A DNA stretch of 64,000 nt from Brevundimonas sp. UBA6550 (GCF_002434505.1 NZ_DJKE01000008.1:175300-239299); one strand, 5' to 3'. Positions 35,781-45,111 are shown, counted from the first letter of the stretch. Numbers and translations: made by a program. The notes: generated from the letters alone by a model not told the origin.

Positions 35781-36638
35781 ATGTCGTCACGATCGATCGA
35801 TCGCATCACCGCCATTCCGCCTCTGGGACCCGGATTCGACGGGGACCACCACAGGGCCGCGCTCGTGATCGCGCCCGGCGATATGCCGCGTACCGACCCC
35901 TTCTTCCTGATGGCGGACGACCACATCACGGTCGAGGGCGGCTTCGGCGAGGCTCATCCGCATGCCGGGCTTGAGACCGTCACCTTCATGCTCAACGGGA
36001 CCATGGCCGACACCGGCGGGCGCCTCGACGAAGGCGATGTGGAGTGGATGACGGCCGGCAGCGGCATCGTCCATTCCGAACAGGCCAAGGTTTCCGAGGG
36101 CATGCGGCTATTTCAGCTGTGGCTCACCCTGCCGGAGGCGCAGCGCAACATGGATCCCCGCGTTCAGATCATTCGCGGCGCCACCGCTCCGGCGCACCGG
36201 GAGGAGGGCGTCGAGGCAACGGTCTACAGCGGCCGTCTGGGCGATGCCGTTTCGCCTACCCTGAACGCCGTCCCGGTCACGTTGGCGGATATCCGGCTGG
36301 AGCCTGGCGTGGTCTGGGAGCCCGAACTGCCATCCGTCTTCAACGCCTTCGTGGTGGTGATTGAGGGGCAGGCCGCCGTGGGCGAGACTTCGGCGGAACT
36401 GAAGGTCGGAACGGTCGGCTGGTCGGGGCCGGTCGGGGACGGCGACGGCGCCCTGGCGCTGCGCGCAGGACAGGGCGGCGTGCGGCTTCTCCTCTATGCA
36501 GGCGCGCCGCAGAAAACGCCTGTAGTCTCGCAGGGCCCTTTCATCGCCGGCTCCCGTGAAGAACTGGCCGGCTATTACGCCGCCTATCGCAACGGCGCCT
36601 TTCCGCATGCGGGCAACATGAGGCCGCTTGTGTCCTGA
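35781..36638 (+). CDS. Pirin family protein
   Basis: 285 residues, bicupin. The N-terminal metal-site motif 'EAHPHAGLETVTFMLNG' (two His and a Glu) and 'GSGIVHSEQAK' (third His) match pirin. The second cupin half ('LADIRLEPGVVWEPELP', 'FVVVIEGQAAVGE') lacks metal ligands, as usual. Some pirins have quercetinase activity, others act as redox-linked transcription cofactors; which applies here is unknown. A start at 35781 with GGAGGA upstream is good. First gene of a rightward redox cluster with the oxidoreductase at 36710. Confidence 0.92.
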   Translation: MSSRSIDRITAIPPLGPGFDGDHHRAALVIAPGDMPRTDPFFLMADDHITVEGGFGEAHPHAGLETVTFMLNGTMADTGGRLDEGDVEWMTAGSGIVHSEQAKVSEGMRLFQLWLTLPEAQRNMDPRVQIIRGATAPAHREEGVEATVYSGRLGDAVSPTLNAVPVTLADIRLEPGVVWEPELPSVFNAFVVVIEGQAAVGETSAELKVGTVGWSGPVGDGDGALALRAGQGGVRLLLYAGAPQKTPVVSQGPFIAGSREELAGYYAAYRNGAFPHAGNMRPLVS

Positions 36639-36709
36639 TCCCAGACGCCGGTCGGTCACGGTGGACCTTCGGGTCCGCTGCGGCTGTGCGGCCGCTTCGG
36701 AGCCATACC

Positions 36710-37666
36710 ATGTCCAAAGCCATCCAAATCCAATCCACCGGCGGACCCGAAGTTCTCCAACTCATCTCCCGCGACGTCGATCGTCCCGGCCTCGGTCAGG
36801 TCCGGCTGGCCCAGACCGCCATCGGGCTCAACTACGTTGATGTCATGGTTCGGACGGGCCTCTTCCCTGTCGGCCTTCCGGCCATCCCCGGGTTCGAGGC
36901 GGCCGGCACGGTCGAGGCCGTCGGTCCCGGCGTTTCAGGCATCGCGCCTGGCGATCGGGTCGCCTACTTCTTTGCGGACGGCGCCTATGCCGAGGTTTCG
37001 AACGTTCCGGCCGCAGCCCTGATCCTGCTTCCGGATGACATCCCGGACGAGACGGCGGCGACATTCCTCGCCAAGGGTCTGACCGCCTGGATGGGTCTGC
37101 ACGCCCTGGCGAAGCCGGCGCCTGGCGACACCATTCTTGTGCTCGGCGCGTCAGGAAACGTCGGCTCGATCCTTTCGCGCTGGGCTACCGCCGAAGGGAT
37201 CAATGTGATCGGCGTGGCCGGCTCGTCGTCGAAGCTCGACAAGGTCGCGGCCGGGGCGACCCATGCTCTGCTGGCGGGCGACAACGATGTTTTCGGGGAC
37301 ATCCGTCAGATCGCCCCGGACGGGGTGGACGTGGTGTATGATTTCGTCGGGCAATCGACCTTCGACCTGGCTGTCGCGGCGGTTCGCGACGGCGGCGTGA
37401 TCGCGACCATCGGCGCTGCATCGGGTTCGTCCACACCGCCTACCGAGGCCTTGCGCCGTCGTGGCGTGGAGGTCCGGGGCGGCGGCACGCCTCAGTATGT
37501 TCGGGACGGCACAGTCGAGATCGCCGCAACCGCGCTTTGGGATCGACTGCGCTGCGGCGTGTTCGAGGACCTCTCTGTGGAACGCTACGCATTCGAGGAC
37601 GTGGCCCGGGCGCACGCGGCCATGGACAGTCGGCGCCTCGGCGGATTGCCGGTGCTGATCGTCTGA
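36710..37666 (+). CDS. Zinc-independent quinone oxidoreductase (MDR family)
   Basis: 318 residues. Medium-chain dehydrogenase fold: 'IGLNYVDVMVRTGLFP', 'PGFEAAGTVEAVGPGV', and cofactor-binding 'ILVLGASGNVGSILSRWA' near residue 145. Zinc ligands of alcohol dehydrogenases are missing, which places it with QOR/crotonyl-type NADPH reductases. Probably reduces quinones or enals. It ends 12 bp before the convergent LysR gene, and the pirin gene lies 71 bp upstream. Confidence 0.9.
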   Translation: MSKAIQIQSTGGPEVLQLISRDVDRPGLGQVRLAQTAIGLNYVDVMVRTGLFPVGLPAIPGFEAAGTVEAVGPGVSGIAPGDRVAYFFADGAYAEVSNVPAAALILLPDDIPDETAATFLAKGLTAWMGLHALAKPAPGDTILVLGASGNVGSILSRWATAEGINVIGVAGSSSKLDKVAAGATHALLAGDNDVFGDIRQIAPDGVDVVYDFVGQSTFDLAVAAVRDGGVIATIGAASGSSTPPTEALRRRGVEVRGGGTPQYVRDGTVEIAATALWDRLRCGVFEDLSVERYAFEDVARAHAAMDSRRLGGLPVLIV

Positions 37667-37678
37667 ATCCCGGTCGGC

Positions 37679-38587
37679 TCAGATCTCGCGGGCGATGCGT
37701 TCGGTGAGGAAGTTCACCAGCGCCCGAACGCGCGCGATCCCGGAGCGGGCGGCGGGCAGGAAGAGCTGAAGGTCCGCGCCCTCGTGTGTGTAGTCTGGAA
37801 GCACGACCTCCAGCCTGCCGTCGGCCAAGGTGTCCTGGACCATGAAGCGCGGCACCAGAACCACGCCAAGCCCGGCCTTGGCGGCGGCGAGGAGCATCTG
37901 TCCGTTGTCGGCACGGAACCGCGTGTCCATGCGTACCGCCTCCCAGTCGCCGGACTGTCTGAATCGCCATCGCCCGGTATCGTGCAGATAAAGGACGGCT
38001 TCATGCTCGGCCAAGTCGTCGGGCGTTTCCGGTCGTCCTCGCGCCTCGAGGTAGGCCGGGCTGGCCAAGACCACCCAGCGCACCCGGGCCAGCTTTCGGG
38101 TAATCAGGACCGAGTCGGGCACATTGCTCGTCCAGACCGCCAAGTCGTACGCCTCACGCACCATGTCGACCTGACGATCCTCGAAGCGGACATCCAGGTG
38201 GACCTTGGGATGGAGCGCCGCGAACTCGGCCAGAAGCGGAGCCAGGCAGTATTCGCCGAAGGCGACCGGAACCTGGATGCGCAGCTGCCCGGAGATTTCC
38301 GCCGTCGACGTCGTGACCGCCTCGTGCGCGGCCTCCAGCTCCGCGAGGCCGGCGGAGGCGCGGGCGTGATAATCGCGACCGATGTCGGTCAGGGTCGTAC
38401 CGCGGGGAGTGCGGGTCAGCAGCCGCGCGCCCAGTACGGTCTCGAGCCTGCTGATGCGTCGGCTGACGATCGACTTCGCGACATCAAGACGGTTTGCGGC
38501 GTTGGCGATACTGCCGGTCTCGACGACCTGGACGAAGGCGACCACGTCCAGCAGATCGACGGAGGCGGGTTTCGACATCAGCAACAC
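37679..38587 (-). CDS. LysR-family transcriptional regulator
   Basis: 302 residues. Winged HTH: 'VVAFVQVVETGSIANAANRLDVAKSIVSRRISRLE', followed by the effector domain ('LRIQVPVAFGEYCLAPLLAEF', 'AKAGLGVVLVPRFM'). It belongs to the large AaeR/DmlR-like group with a short linker helix. Its divergent neighbour is the MFS remnant at 38899; its promoter region contains repeats and a 19-bp palindrome. Start at 38587 or, less likely, 38578. It converges on the quinone oxidoreductase. Confidence 0.92.
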   Translation of the reverse strand: MLLMSKPASVDLLDVVAFVQVVETGSIANAANRLDVAKSIVSRRISRLETVLGARLLTRTPRGTTLTDIGRDYHARASAGLAELEAAHEAVTTSTAEISGQLRIQVPVAFGEYCLAPLLAEFAALHPKVHLDVRFEDRQVDMVREAYDLAVWTSNVPDSVLITRKLARVRWVVLASPAYLEARGRPETPDDLAEHEAVLYLHDTGRWRFRQSGDWEAVRMDTRFRADNGQMLLAAAKAGLGVVLVPRFMVQDTLADGRLEVVLPDYTHEGADLQLFLPAARSGIARVRALVNFLTERIAREI

Positions 38588-38660
38588 TCCGTTGCAAGGG
38601 CGCGGTCTTCTGGAACACTAGGTCAGGTCTATCTTCTGGAAAAGCGACACGGTGTCGCTT
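38581..38660. promoter_or_regulatory. Repeat-rich operator region upstream of the LysR gene
   Basis: Three symmetric elements: GCAAC-N5-GTTGC at 38581-38595 (overlapping the start of the gene), a 10-bp direct repeat TCTTCTGGAA at 38606-38615 and 38632-38641 (26 bp apart, on one face of the helix if roughly 2.5 turns), and a 19-bp palindrome AAGCGACAC-G-GTGTCGCTT at 38642-38660. The last is long for LysR sites and may bind a TetR or MarR-type protein. The remaining 38661-38898 shows no supported gene. Confidence 0.5.
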
Positions 38661-38898
38661 GTAGATCGTTCTTCTAACGCCCGCCTTGGAGATGCTGATG
38701 ATCGTCAGGGCTATCCCCGTCTCCGGCTAAGTCCCGTGGCGCCGCCATTGCGACGGCGCTCCGGGTCGCCGCCGGCCCTCCCTGTCCTTCACCTTGGCCC
38801 TGATCGCCTTGCGGCGTTGCGGCCCCGCCTCACCGATCGGATGAGCGCCCGTGCGGCCGTCGCCGCGCGGATCGTCCGGTCATGTCATGGAGACATCG

Positions 38899-39426
38899 AT
38901 GCTCGATGGTCGAATTGCGGGTTCCGCCCCAAGCGCCGACCGCGCCGCCTGGCCTGCGGTCTATGCTCTGGCGTTCGGCGCCTTCGGCGTCGTCGCGGCG
39001 GAACTGCTCCCGGTCAGCATCCTGACGCCTATGGCGGTGGATTCGGGCGCGTCACTGGGCGCGGTCGCTCAATCCGTTGCCATGACGGCGGCGGTCGCCG
39101 CCATCACCGGCCCCCTGCTTGTGCTCGGCGCGGGACGGGTTGACCGTCGGACCCTGATTTGGATGTTGATGGCTCTCCTGATCGTATCCAGCCTTGGTGG
39201 CGCCTTCGCGCCCGACCGGGCCGAGAGCGCGGGAGCCCTGATGGCCGTCGCCTTGCAGGTGGCCATCGCCAGCGGCGCCGTTATGGGCGGCGTGCTCATC
39301 GACAATATCGGCCCGACCGGCGTGATGGCCTATGGGGCCGTCGCCGTCCTCGGCGGCGCCCTGACCATCCTGACCTTCGGTCGGGCGGAAGAGCGCAGGA
39401 GGGTCTGTGATGGCTGTCCTGCCTGA
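38899..39426 (+). pseudogene. MFS transporter with a large internal deletion
   Basis: 175 residues against about 390 for the AraJ/YdhP-type drug exporters it resembles. Residues 20-100 give the first four helices ('YALAFGAFGVVAAELLPVSIL', 'AAVAAITGPLLVLGAGRVDRR', 'LIVSSLGGAFAP'). The sequence then jumps directly to a late segment ('DRAESAGALMAVALQVAIASGAVMGGVLIDNIG') that normally precedes helices 11-12. About half the protein is gone in-frame, around 39205-39230. GGAGA precedes the ATG. Very unlikely to transport. Confidence 0.65.
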
Positions 39427-39582
39427 CCCCGACCTCGCTTCACGCCCGGGAGCGGCCCCGCTGCTCCGGACGCAAACCAGCGCCGGACCTGACCGGCGCC
39501 GCCCCCCGATCCCGTCGCGCTCGGCCGAACTCCCGGTCTGTCAACCGCGCCTCGACCCGTCCCTAGAAAAGGAGATTCTCTC

Positions 39583-40308
39583 ATGCCTGCAGTTCTCGTT
39601 CACGGCGTTCCCGACACCCATCGTCTGTGGGATCATGTTCGCGCCCGCCTGCAACGGCAGGACATCGTAGCCCTGTCCCTGCCGGGCTTCGACTCGCCGA
39701 TCCCGGAAGGCTTCCAGTCCACCAAGGAAGAGTATCTGAACTGGCTGATCCAGCAGCTGGAAGCCTTTGGCGAGCCCGTCGATCTGGTCGGTCACGACTG
39801 GGGCTGTCTGCTGACCGCCCGCATCGCTTCGAACCGTCCCGATCTCGTCCGCACCTGGACCGGGATCAGCGGTCCGCTCGATCCCGAGTACGAGTGGCAC
39901 TATCTCGCCGAGATATGGCAGAAGCCGGGTGAGGGCGAAGCTTGGATGGCCTCTCTGAATCGCGACGAGTTCGCCCAGAACCTCATCGACGCCAGGATGC
40001 CGCCGGAAGACGCCCGCGAGTCGGTCCGCCACATCGACGACCAGATGAAGGCCAGCATCCTGGCCCTGTACCGGTCGTCGATCAATGTCGGCGCGGAATG
40101 GAAGCCGGGCCTGGCCAATGTCACCGCGCCGGCCCTGGTCATCTGGGGCATCGACGACCCGTTCCTCCCAAACCGTTTCGCCGATCTGCTCGGCGAGGCC
40201 ACCCGCGCTCGCGCCATCGTCAAGCTACGCGCCACGCACTGGCCCTTGCTCAATGTGCCCGGCGACGTGGCGCGCGAGCTGGAAGCCCATTGGGCGACCG
40301 TCAGCTGA
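39583..40308 (+). CDS. Alpha/beta hydrolase (haloalkane dehalogenase/epoxide hydrolase-like)
   Basis: 241 residues. 'VLVHGVPDTHRLWD' (oxyanion HG), nucleophile elbow 'DLVGHDWGCLL' with Asp rather than Ser, acid region 'VIWGIDDPF', catalytic His in 'RATHWPLLNVP'. An Asp nucleophile points to epoxide hydrolases or dehalogenases, which form an ester intermediate. Slightly short, starting right at the first strand. AGGAGA precedes the start. Followed by perfect hairpins at 40318-40343 and 40360-40390. Confidence 0.87.
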   Translation: MPAVLVHGVPDTHRLWDHVRARLQRQDIVALSLPGFDSPIPEGFQSTKEEYLNWLIQQLEAFGEPVDLVGHDWGCLLTARIASNRPDLVRTWTGISGPLDPEYEWHYLAEIWQKPGEGEAWMASLNRDEFAQNLIDARMPPEDARESVRHIDDQMKASILALYRSSINVGAEWKPGLANVTAPALVIWGIDDPFLPNRFADLLGEATRARAIVKLRATHWPLLNVPGDVARELEAHWATVS

Positions 40309-40317
40309 CCCCCTCCC

Positions 40318-40390
40318 GCCCCGTCGTCGGTGGACGACGGGGCGCCGACCATGAGCGCCCGGCGGCGGTCCCGTTCCCGAACCGCCGCCG
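40318..40390 (+). terminator. Two adjacent perfect hairpins after the alpha/beta hydrolase gene
   Basis: GCCCCGTCGTC (40318-40328) pairs with GACGACGGGGC (40333-40343) as an 11-bp perfect stem with a 4-base loop, 10 bp after the stop. CGGCGGCGGT (40360-40369) pairs with ACCGCCGCCG (40381-40390) as a 10-bp perfect stem. Neither has a T-run, but tandem GC hairpins in this position suggest transcript-end or 3' protection structures. Confidence 0.5.
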
Positions 40391-40471
40391 TCGTTCACAA
40401 TCCCAGGGACGCTCGCCGGGAACCGCTCCTCGCGACGCCGTCCGCAGACACCAAGCAGGAAAGACCTTGCG

Positions 40472-40651
40472 ATGACCCAGACCTCCACGCTCAGCCGACG
40501 CAAGATCATGCTCGGCGCTTCCGCCAGCATGGCGGCCATGACCGCTCTCCCGGCCCTCCTGGCGCGCCCGGCGGCCGCCGCCGTTGTCCCGGCCGCTCGC
40601 GCCGCCAGTTCCGCGCCCGGCGCCAGCGCGCTCGGGGCCGGCTGGTGGTGA
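40472..40651 (+). pseudogene. Stub of a Tat-exported protein (signal peptide only)
   Basis: 59 codons: a twin-arginine signal 'STLSRRKIMLGASASMAAM', an Ala-rich c-region ending ARPAAAA, then '[13 protein letters not shown]' and a stop. There is no room for a folded exported domain, so this is the 5' end of a truncated gene. The body was probably lost before 40905. An isolated 8-bp hairpin (CCTCCGGT-TTTG-ACCGGAGG, 40711-40730) lies behind it. The rest of 40652-40904 holds nothing recognisable. Original identity unknown. Confidence 0.55.
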
Positions 40652-40904
40652 GCGCGAGCCCGCCCGTTCCTCCCAGGCTCACCGCGTCGCCCCGCTGCCG
40701 GACGAGGCCCCCTCCGGTTTTGACCGGAGGTCGCTCAGAGACCCGGTTTCGGAAATCCGGACGTCCCGACGTGAGAGCGGGGCGCCCCGGCCGGCAGGCC
40801 GGCCAGCATGCGAGCGCTTAACCCATGACGATCGCCGAGGTCTGCGCGACCGGCGCTCGCCGCCTGCTCCGGACATCTTTCCCAACCCTGAAAAGGAAAC
40901 TGCA

Positions 40905-41777
40905 ATGAGCCGAACTTCTTTGCCCGCCAAAGCGACCCGCGTTGGCCCCAACTATGTCGCCACCGGCGATGACGTCCTGATCCATTTCAAGGACTGGGGC
41001 CCCAGCGACGGTCCCGTCGTGACCCTCAGCCACGGCTGGCCGCTGAACGCGGACAGCTGGGAAAGCCAGGCCCTGTTTCTGGCCGACAACGGCCTGCGCG
41101 TGATCGCCCACGATCGACGCGGTCACGGTCGTTCGAGCCAGCCGTGGGACGGGAACGACATGGACCACTACGCCGACGATCTGGCGGCGGTGATCGAAGC
41201 CCTGGATCTGAAGGGCATCTCGGCCTTCGGCTTCTCGACCGGCGGCGGCGAAGTCGCCCGCTATGTCGGCCGTCACGGCACAGGCCGTATCGCGCGCCTG
41301 GGGCTCATCGCGGCCGTTCCGCCGCTGATGGTGCAGACCCCGGCCAATCCCGGCGGGCTTCCTATCGAGGTGTTCGACGGTCTCCGGTCGGGTTCGCGGG
41401 CGAACCGGTCGCAGCTTTACAAAGATATCGCCTCCGGGCCGTTCTTCGGGTTCAACCGCGATGGCGCGACCCCCAGCCAGGGTCTGATCGACAGCTTCTG
41501 GGCGCAGGGCATGCAGGCCGGGCACAAGAACACCTTCGACTCGATCAAGGCGTTCTCGGAGACCGATTTCACCGAGGATCTGGCGAAGTTCGACCGACCG
41601 ACCCTGATCGTTCACGGCGACGACGACCAGATCGTTCCGATCGACGCTTCGGCGCACGCGGCGGGTCGCCTCGTGCCGCACGCCGTGCTGAAGGTCTATC
41701 CGGGCGCGCCCCACGGCCTGGCGGACACCCACAAGGACCAGCTTAACCGCGATATGCTGGAGTTCATTGGAAGCTAG
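40905..41777 (+). CDS. Alpha/beta hydrolase of the non-haem chloroperoxidase type
   Basis: 290 residues. '[29 protein letters not shown]', '[17 protein letters not shown]', nucleophile in '[15 protein letters not shown]' (Ser), acid in '[12 protein letters not shown]', His in '[10 protein letters not shown]'. The pattern is that of cofactor-free haloperoxidases/arylesterases, which can also hydrolyse esters and form peracids. A roughly 20-residue N-terminal extension precedes the fold and is not an obvious signal. AGGAAA precedes the ATG at 40905. Confidence 0.9.
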   Translation: MSRTSLPAKATRVGPNYVATGDDVLIHFKDWGPSDGPVVTLSHGWPLNADSWESQALFLADNGLRVIAHDRRGHGRSSQPWDGNDMDHYADDLAAVIEALDLKGISAFGFSTGGGEVARYVGRHGTGRIARLGLIAAVPPLMVQTPANPGGLPIEVFDGLRSGSRANRSQLYKDIASGPFFGFNRDGATPSQGLIDSFWAQGMQAGHKNTFDSIKAFSETDFTEDLAKFDRPTLIVHGDDDQIVPIDASAHAAGRLVPHAVLKVYPGAPHGLADTHKDQLNRDMLEFIGS

Positions 41778-41825
41778 CGCCCGAGGTCGACCTTTCATCC
41801 CCGGCGCCCTGACGGCGTCGCGGGG

Positions 41826-43511
41826 TTACGGGATGAAGGCCCGGATGACGAGCGCCACACCGCCCGCCGCAACGCCGCACAGGACGATCGTCTCCGCGAG
41901 CGATGCGGCGGGCGGTCGCCATTGCGAGGGGGCGGCGGCGACCGGCGGGGGCGGGGAGGGGGCTGCGCCCGCCTTGAGTTGCACGAGCCTGGCCCGGATG
42001 CGGATCGACAGAAGAACTCCGAGATAGACGGCGGTCGCCGTCGCCAGCATCGCCGCCAGGCGCAACGTATCCCGATAGGCGAGGACGATGGCGTCATCCG
42101 CCAGCGCCGCCTCGTGACGGGCGCGGGACCAGTCTAGGACGGTGGCGAGAAGGGCATGACCGAGCAGTGCGCCCACGGCGTTGATCAGACCGAACAGCAC
42201 GATGAAGCTGATGAGCTCCCGGCTTCCGCGCTGCAACGCCTGGGTGACGCCCATCAGCAAGGCTGGTCCGAGGAAATAGGCGCCGGCGAAACCGATGACG
42301 AACTGGGAGCCGTAGAACCGCGGCAGGGCGTCCAGGTCGGCCGGCGCGCTCTCGACGAAGGCTGCGACCGCTACGACGGCGACGGCCAGCATCATGGGCC
42401 GCGCCAGCTTCTCGACATTGATGGACACCGCGCTGGCGGCGACGCCGGCGGCGGCGCCCATGAGAATGAGACCCGCCAACGCCTCCAGCTGATCCGGCCG
42501 GGCCCCCAGGGTGCGCAGCAGATCCATCGCGATCTGCTGCTCAGCCAGAACCAGCCGGGCCATCAGCACGGCCAGGGCGAACCGGGCCGCCTCGCTGCGC
42601 GCGAGCCAACGCAGGTCGATCAGAGGCTGTGGCCGCTTCAGCTCGATCCCCACGCCCAGCCCGATAAGGGGGACGGCCGCCGCGAGCGCCAGGGGGATCC
42701 AGCCGGGAGACCATCCGGACTCAAGACCCAAGCCAGCTACGGCCGCGACGAGGGCCAGCCCGCCGCCCATCAGGCCGAATGTCGCGGCGTCGAGCGTCTG
42801 GAAGACGCGGGTCCGCTCGGTGGGGGGCAGGCGAACCAGCGCGACAGCCGCCAGCGACAGAAGGGCGAGCCCCGCCTCGAACTCGAACAGGGACCGTCGC
42901 TCCGACGCCGCGAGCAGGGCGGGGGAAAGGACCATCGCCAGCGGTAGGGCGCACTGAACCACGCCGATGCCGAGGACGAGTCCCCGGATGCGCCATTTCG
43001 CGGGCAATGCCTGCGTCATATAGAATAGGCACAACGGAATCAGCGCCGCCGCGGCGATCCCGCTGGCGGCCCGAAGCGCGATGGCGTGTCCGAGATCGGT
43101 CGCGGCCAGATGACCGAACGCGAACATCGCATAGAGGCCCAGGAACAGGATGGCGAATGGCCGCAATCCGTACTGCTGACGGAATTTGATCAGAACCAGG
43201 TTGGCCGAGATGCTCGTCATCACATAGGCGGTCGGCAGCCAGGCGACCTCGACTGCGGACCAGCCCATCGCCTGCTGAATGGTCGGGGCGTTCACCAGCA
43301 CGAACGCGCTTCCTAGGCCGGCGGTCAGACCGAGCAGCACCGCGATCACGGCATAGGCGGCGCGCAGCGGCGCCCCGTGCTGCGGGGACGCCGGCGACCC
43401 CGAGACAGCCGGCCGCTCTCCCGGTCCGAACAGGCGGTCCTCTTCGGCGAAGAAGCATCCGATGCGATGCGCCAGGCGTCCGGCGCGCGTGAGGGGGCGG
43501 TGACTGGACAT
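41826..43511 (-). CDS. MFS multidrug exporter, DHA2 (14-helix) type
   Basis: 561 residues with a basic N-terminal tail of about 50, then about 14 helices. The helix 1-2 region reads 'LGSAFVLVNAPTIQQAMGWSAVEVAWLPTAYVM', as in EmrB-like exporters. After the last expected helix ('YLGVLLSIRIRARLV') there is a Pro/Ala linker and one extra hydrophobic segment ('AETIVLCGVAAGGVALVIRAF') at the very C-terminus. That segment looks like the membrane anchor of a missing EmrA/HlyD partner. No HlyD gene is adjacent. Confidence 0.85.
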   Translation of the reverse strand: MSSHRPLTRAGRLAHRIGCFFAEEDRLFGPGERPAVSGSPASPQHGAPLRAAYAVIAVLLGLTAGLGSAFVLVNAPTIQQAMGWSAVEVAWLPTAYVMTSISANLVLIKFRQQYGLRPFAILFLGLYAMFAFGHLAATDLGHAIALRAASGIAAAALIPLCLFYMTQALPAKWRIRGLVLGIGVVQCALPLAMVLSPALLAASERRSLFEFEAGLALLSLAAVALVRLPPTERTRVFQTLDAATFGLMGGGLALVAAVAGLGLESGWSPGWIPLALAAAVPLIGLGVGIELKRPQPLIDLRWLARSEAARFALAVLMARLVLAEQQIAMDLLRTLGARPDQLEALAGLILMGAAAGVAASAVSINVEKLARPMMLAVAVVAVAAFVESAPADLDALPRFYGSQFVIGFAGAYFLGPALLMGVTQALQRGSRELISFIVLFGLINAVGALLGHALLATVLDWSRARHEAALADDAIVLAYRDTLRLAAMLATATAVYLGVLLSIRIRARLVQLKAGAAPSPPPPVAAAPSQWRPPAASLAETIVLCGVAAGGVALVIRAFIP

Positions 43512-43942
43512 GGGGCTCAGCTTAAGGGCGGCGCGGCGACGCTTCTCCCCCCAAATGGTTCCGCCAAAGCCAACTCAGCGTAGCGTATCACGCAATGCTC
43601 GGACTGCGGACGATGCCGCCCGGGCAGCGCCGGGTTGAGGCGGGGGAACGCCTTTCGCGCCGGCCTTTCGGGGTGATGAGGGCGCCCGCCCGGCCCCGGG
43701 AGCCAGTTGGAAAGACCCGTTTTCGGGTTTCCGGATAAGCAACGCTCCGTTCCCGCGCGACCGGCTTCAGTAACGCCGATCCTCATGTTCCTGTGAGGGC
43801 CAAGGCGTCGACAGGCGGTTCCCGCAACCCTGATGACGCCGCCCCGCCCGGGTGTCGGAGAAGGACGGCGCCCGCCAGACCCATCACCGGATCGACCGTC
43901 GCCCGCCCGGCGCGGCCGGCCCCAGACGAGAGGAGTCGTCGC
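43512..43942. other. 431-bp intergenic tract, no gene seen
   Basis: Divergent promoter region between the MFS exporter and the alcohol dehydrogenase. It contains an imperfect hairpin around GACCCG-TTTT-CGGGTTTCC (43709-43732) and a small inverted repeat CCTCA-N8-TGAGG near 43782-43799, either of which might be regulatory. Long frames through it have no family likeness. Confidence 0.5.
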
Positions 43943-45055
43943 ATGAGCATCGCATCCCGAGCCGCAGTGGTGGATCGGAAGGACGCCCCCTTCGTGATCC
44001 GCCCGGTAGTCGTCGAGGAGCCGCGCGCCGACGAGGTGCTGGTCCGGATGGTCGCCACCGGAATCTGCGCGACTGACGCCCACGTCCAGCATCAGCTGAT
44101 GCCCGCGCCGCTGCCGGCCATACTCGGCCATGAAGGCGCCGGGGTGGTGGAGCGGATCGGCTCGACCGTCACCCATGTCGAGCCCGGCGATCACGTCGTC
44201 CTGTCCTATCACTCTTGCGGCCACTGCAAATCGTGTGCGAGCGCCCACGCGGCCTATTGCGACAGGGTCTGGGACGCCAATTTCGCCGGCGCTCGCCTGG
44301 ACGGGACCTCCGGGGTCCGCGGCGAGGACGGCGAAAGCCTGCACGCCCACTTCTTCGGTCAGTCGTCCTTTTCCACCTATGCGCTGGCCCATGCCCGCAA
44401 CACCATCAAGGTGGCCCGCGATGTGCCGCTGGACATCCTCGGTCCGCTCGGCTGCGGCTTCCAGACCGGCGCCGGCGCGGTGCTCAAGGCCCTGGATGTC
44501 GGGGTCGGCGCCTCCATCGCGGTCTTCGGCGTCGGCGCCGTGGGCCTGGCCGCCATCATGGCGGCGCGGGTCGCCGACGCCATGACCATCGTCGCCGTGG
44601 ATGTGAACCCCGACCGGCTCGCCTTGGCGCTGGAGCTGGGGGCCACCGACGTGGTCGACGCCCGCGAGGTCGCGGATGTCGCCGCGGCCATCCGGGCGAT
44701 CGCTCCGCGCGGCGTCGAATATGTGCTCGACACCAGCGGTCGCAAGGAGAACCTGGATGCCGGCGTCGGCGCCCTGGCGCCCATGGGCCATTTCGGTTTC
44801 GTCGCCTTCAACGATCATTCCGGCGCCGTGCTGGACGCCTCGCGCCTGACCCTTGGTCAGAGCCTCACCGGCATTATCCAGGGCGACGCTGTCTCGACCC
44901 TGATGATCCCGGAGATGATCGACCTGTATCGCGCCGGCCGGTTCCCATTCGATCGCCTGATCAGCTTCTACGATTTCCAGGACATCAATCAGGCATTCGA
45001 GGACGCCGGCTCGGGCCGAGTCATCAAGGCCGTCCTCCGCTTCCCCGTCTCGTGA
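43943..45055 (+). CDS. Zinc-dependent (aryl-)alcohol dehydrogenase
   Basis: 370 residues. Catalytic-zinc and proton-relay region 'ATGICATDAHVQHQ' and 'LGHEGAGVVERIG'. The structural-zinc lobe is reduced: 'CGHCKSCASAHAAYC' has cysteines at the expected positions. 'GCGFQTGAGAVLKALDVGVG' gives the second zinc Cys, and 'IAVFGVGAVGLAAIM' binds NAD. It resembles benzyl/aryl-alcohol dehydrogenases. Oxidises an alcohol to an aldehyde, which the downstream ALDH could take further. GAGAGGAG lies seven bases before the ATG. First gene of a four-gene rightward cluster. Confidence 0.92.
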   Translation: MSIASRAAVVDRKDAPFVIRPVVVEEPRADEVLVRMVATGICATDAHVQHQLMPAPLPAILGHEGAGVVERIGSTVTHVEPGDHVVLSYHSCGHCKSCASAHAAYCDRVWDANFAGARLDGTSGVRGEDGESLHAHFFGQSSFSTYALAHARNTIKVARDVPLDILGPLGCGFQTGAGAVLKALDVGVGASIAVFGVGAVGLAAIMAARVADAMTIVAVDVNPDRLALALELGATDVVDAREVADVAAAIRAIAPRGVEYVLDTSGRKENLDAGVGALAPMGHFGFVAFNDHSGAVLDASRLTLGQSLTGIIQGDAVSTLMIPEMIDLYRAGRFPFDRLISFYDFQDINQAFEDAGSGRVIKAVLRFPVS

Positions 45056-45111
45056 CCGCCCGACCGTGTCTTCGGGCGCGGCCCCTTCCACCTCAGACAA
45101 GGACGATCGCC

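Noticed and set aside
36985..37302. Minus-strand frames inside the quinone oxidoreductase gene
   Set aside because: They overlap a complete MDR gene and have no ribosome binding site or motif support.
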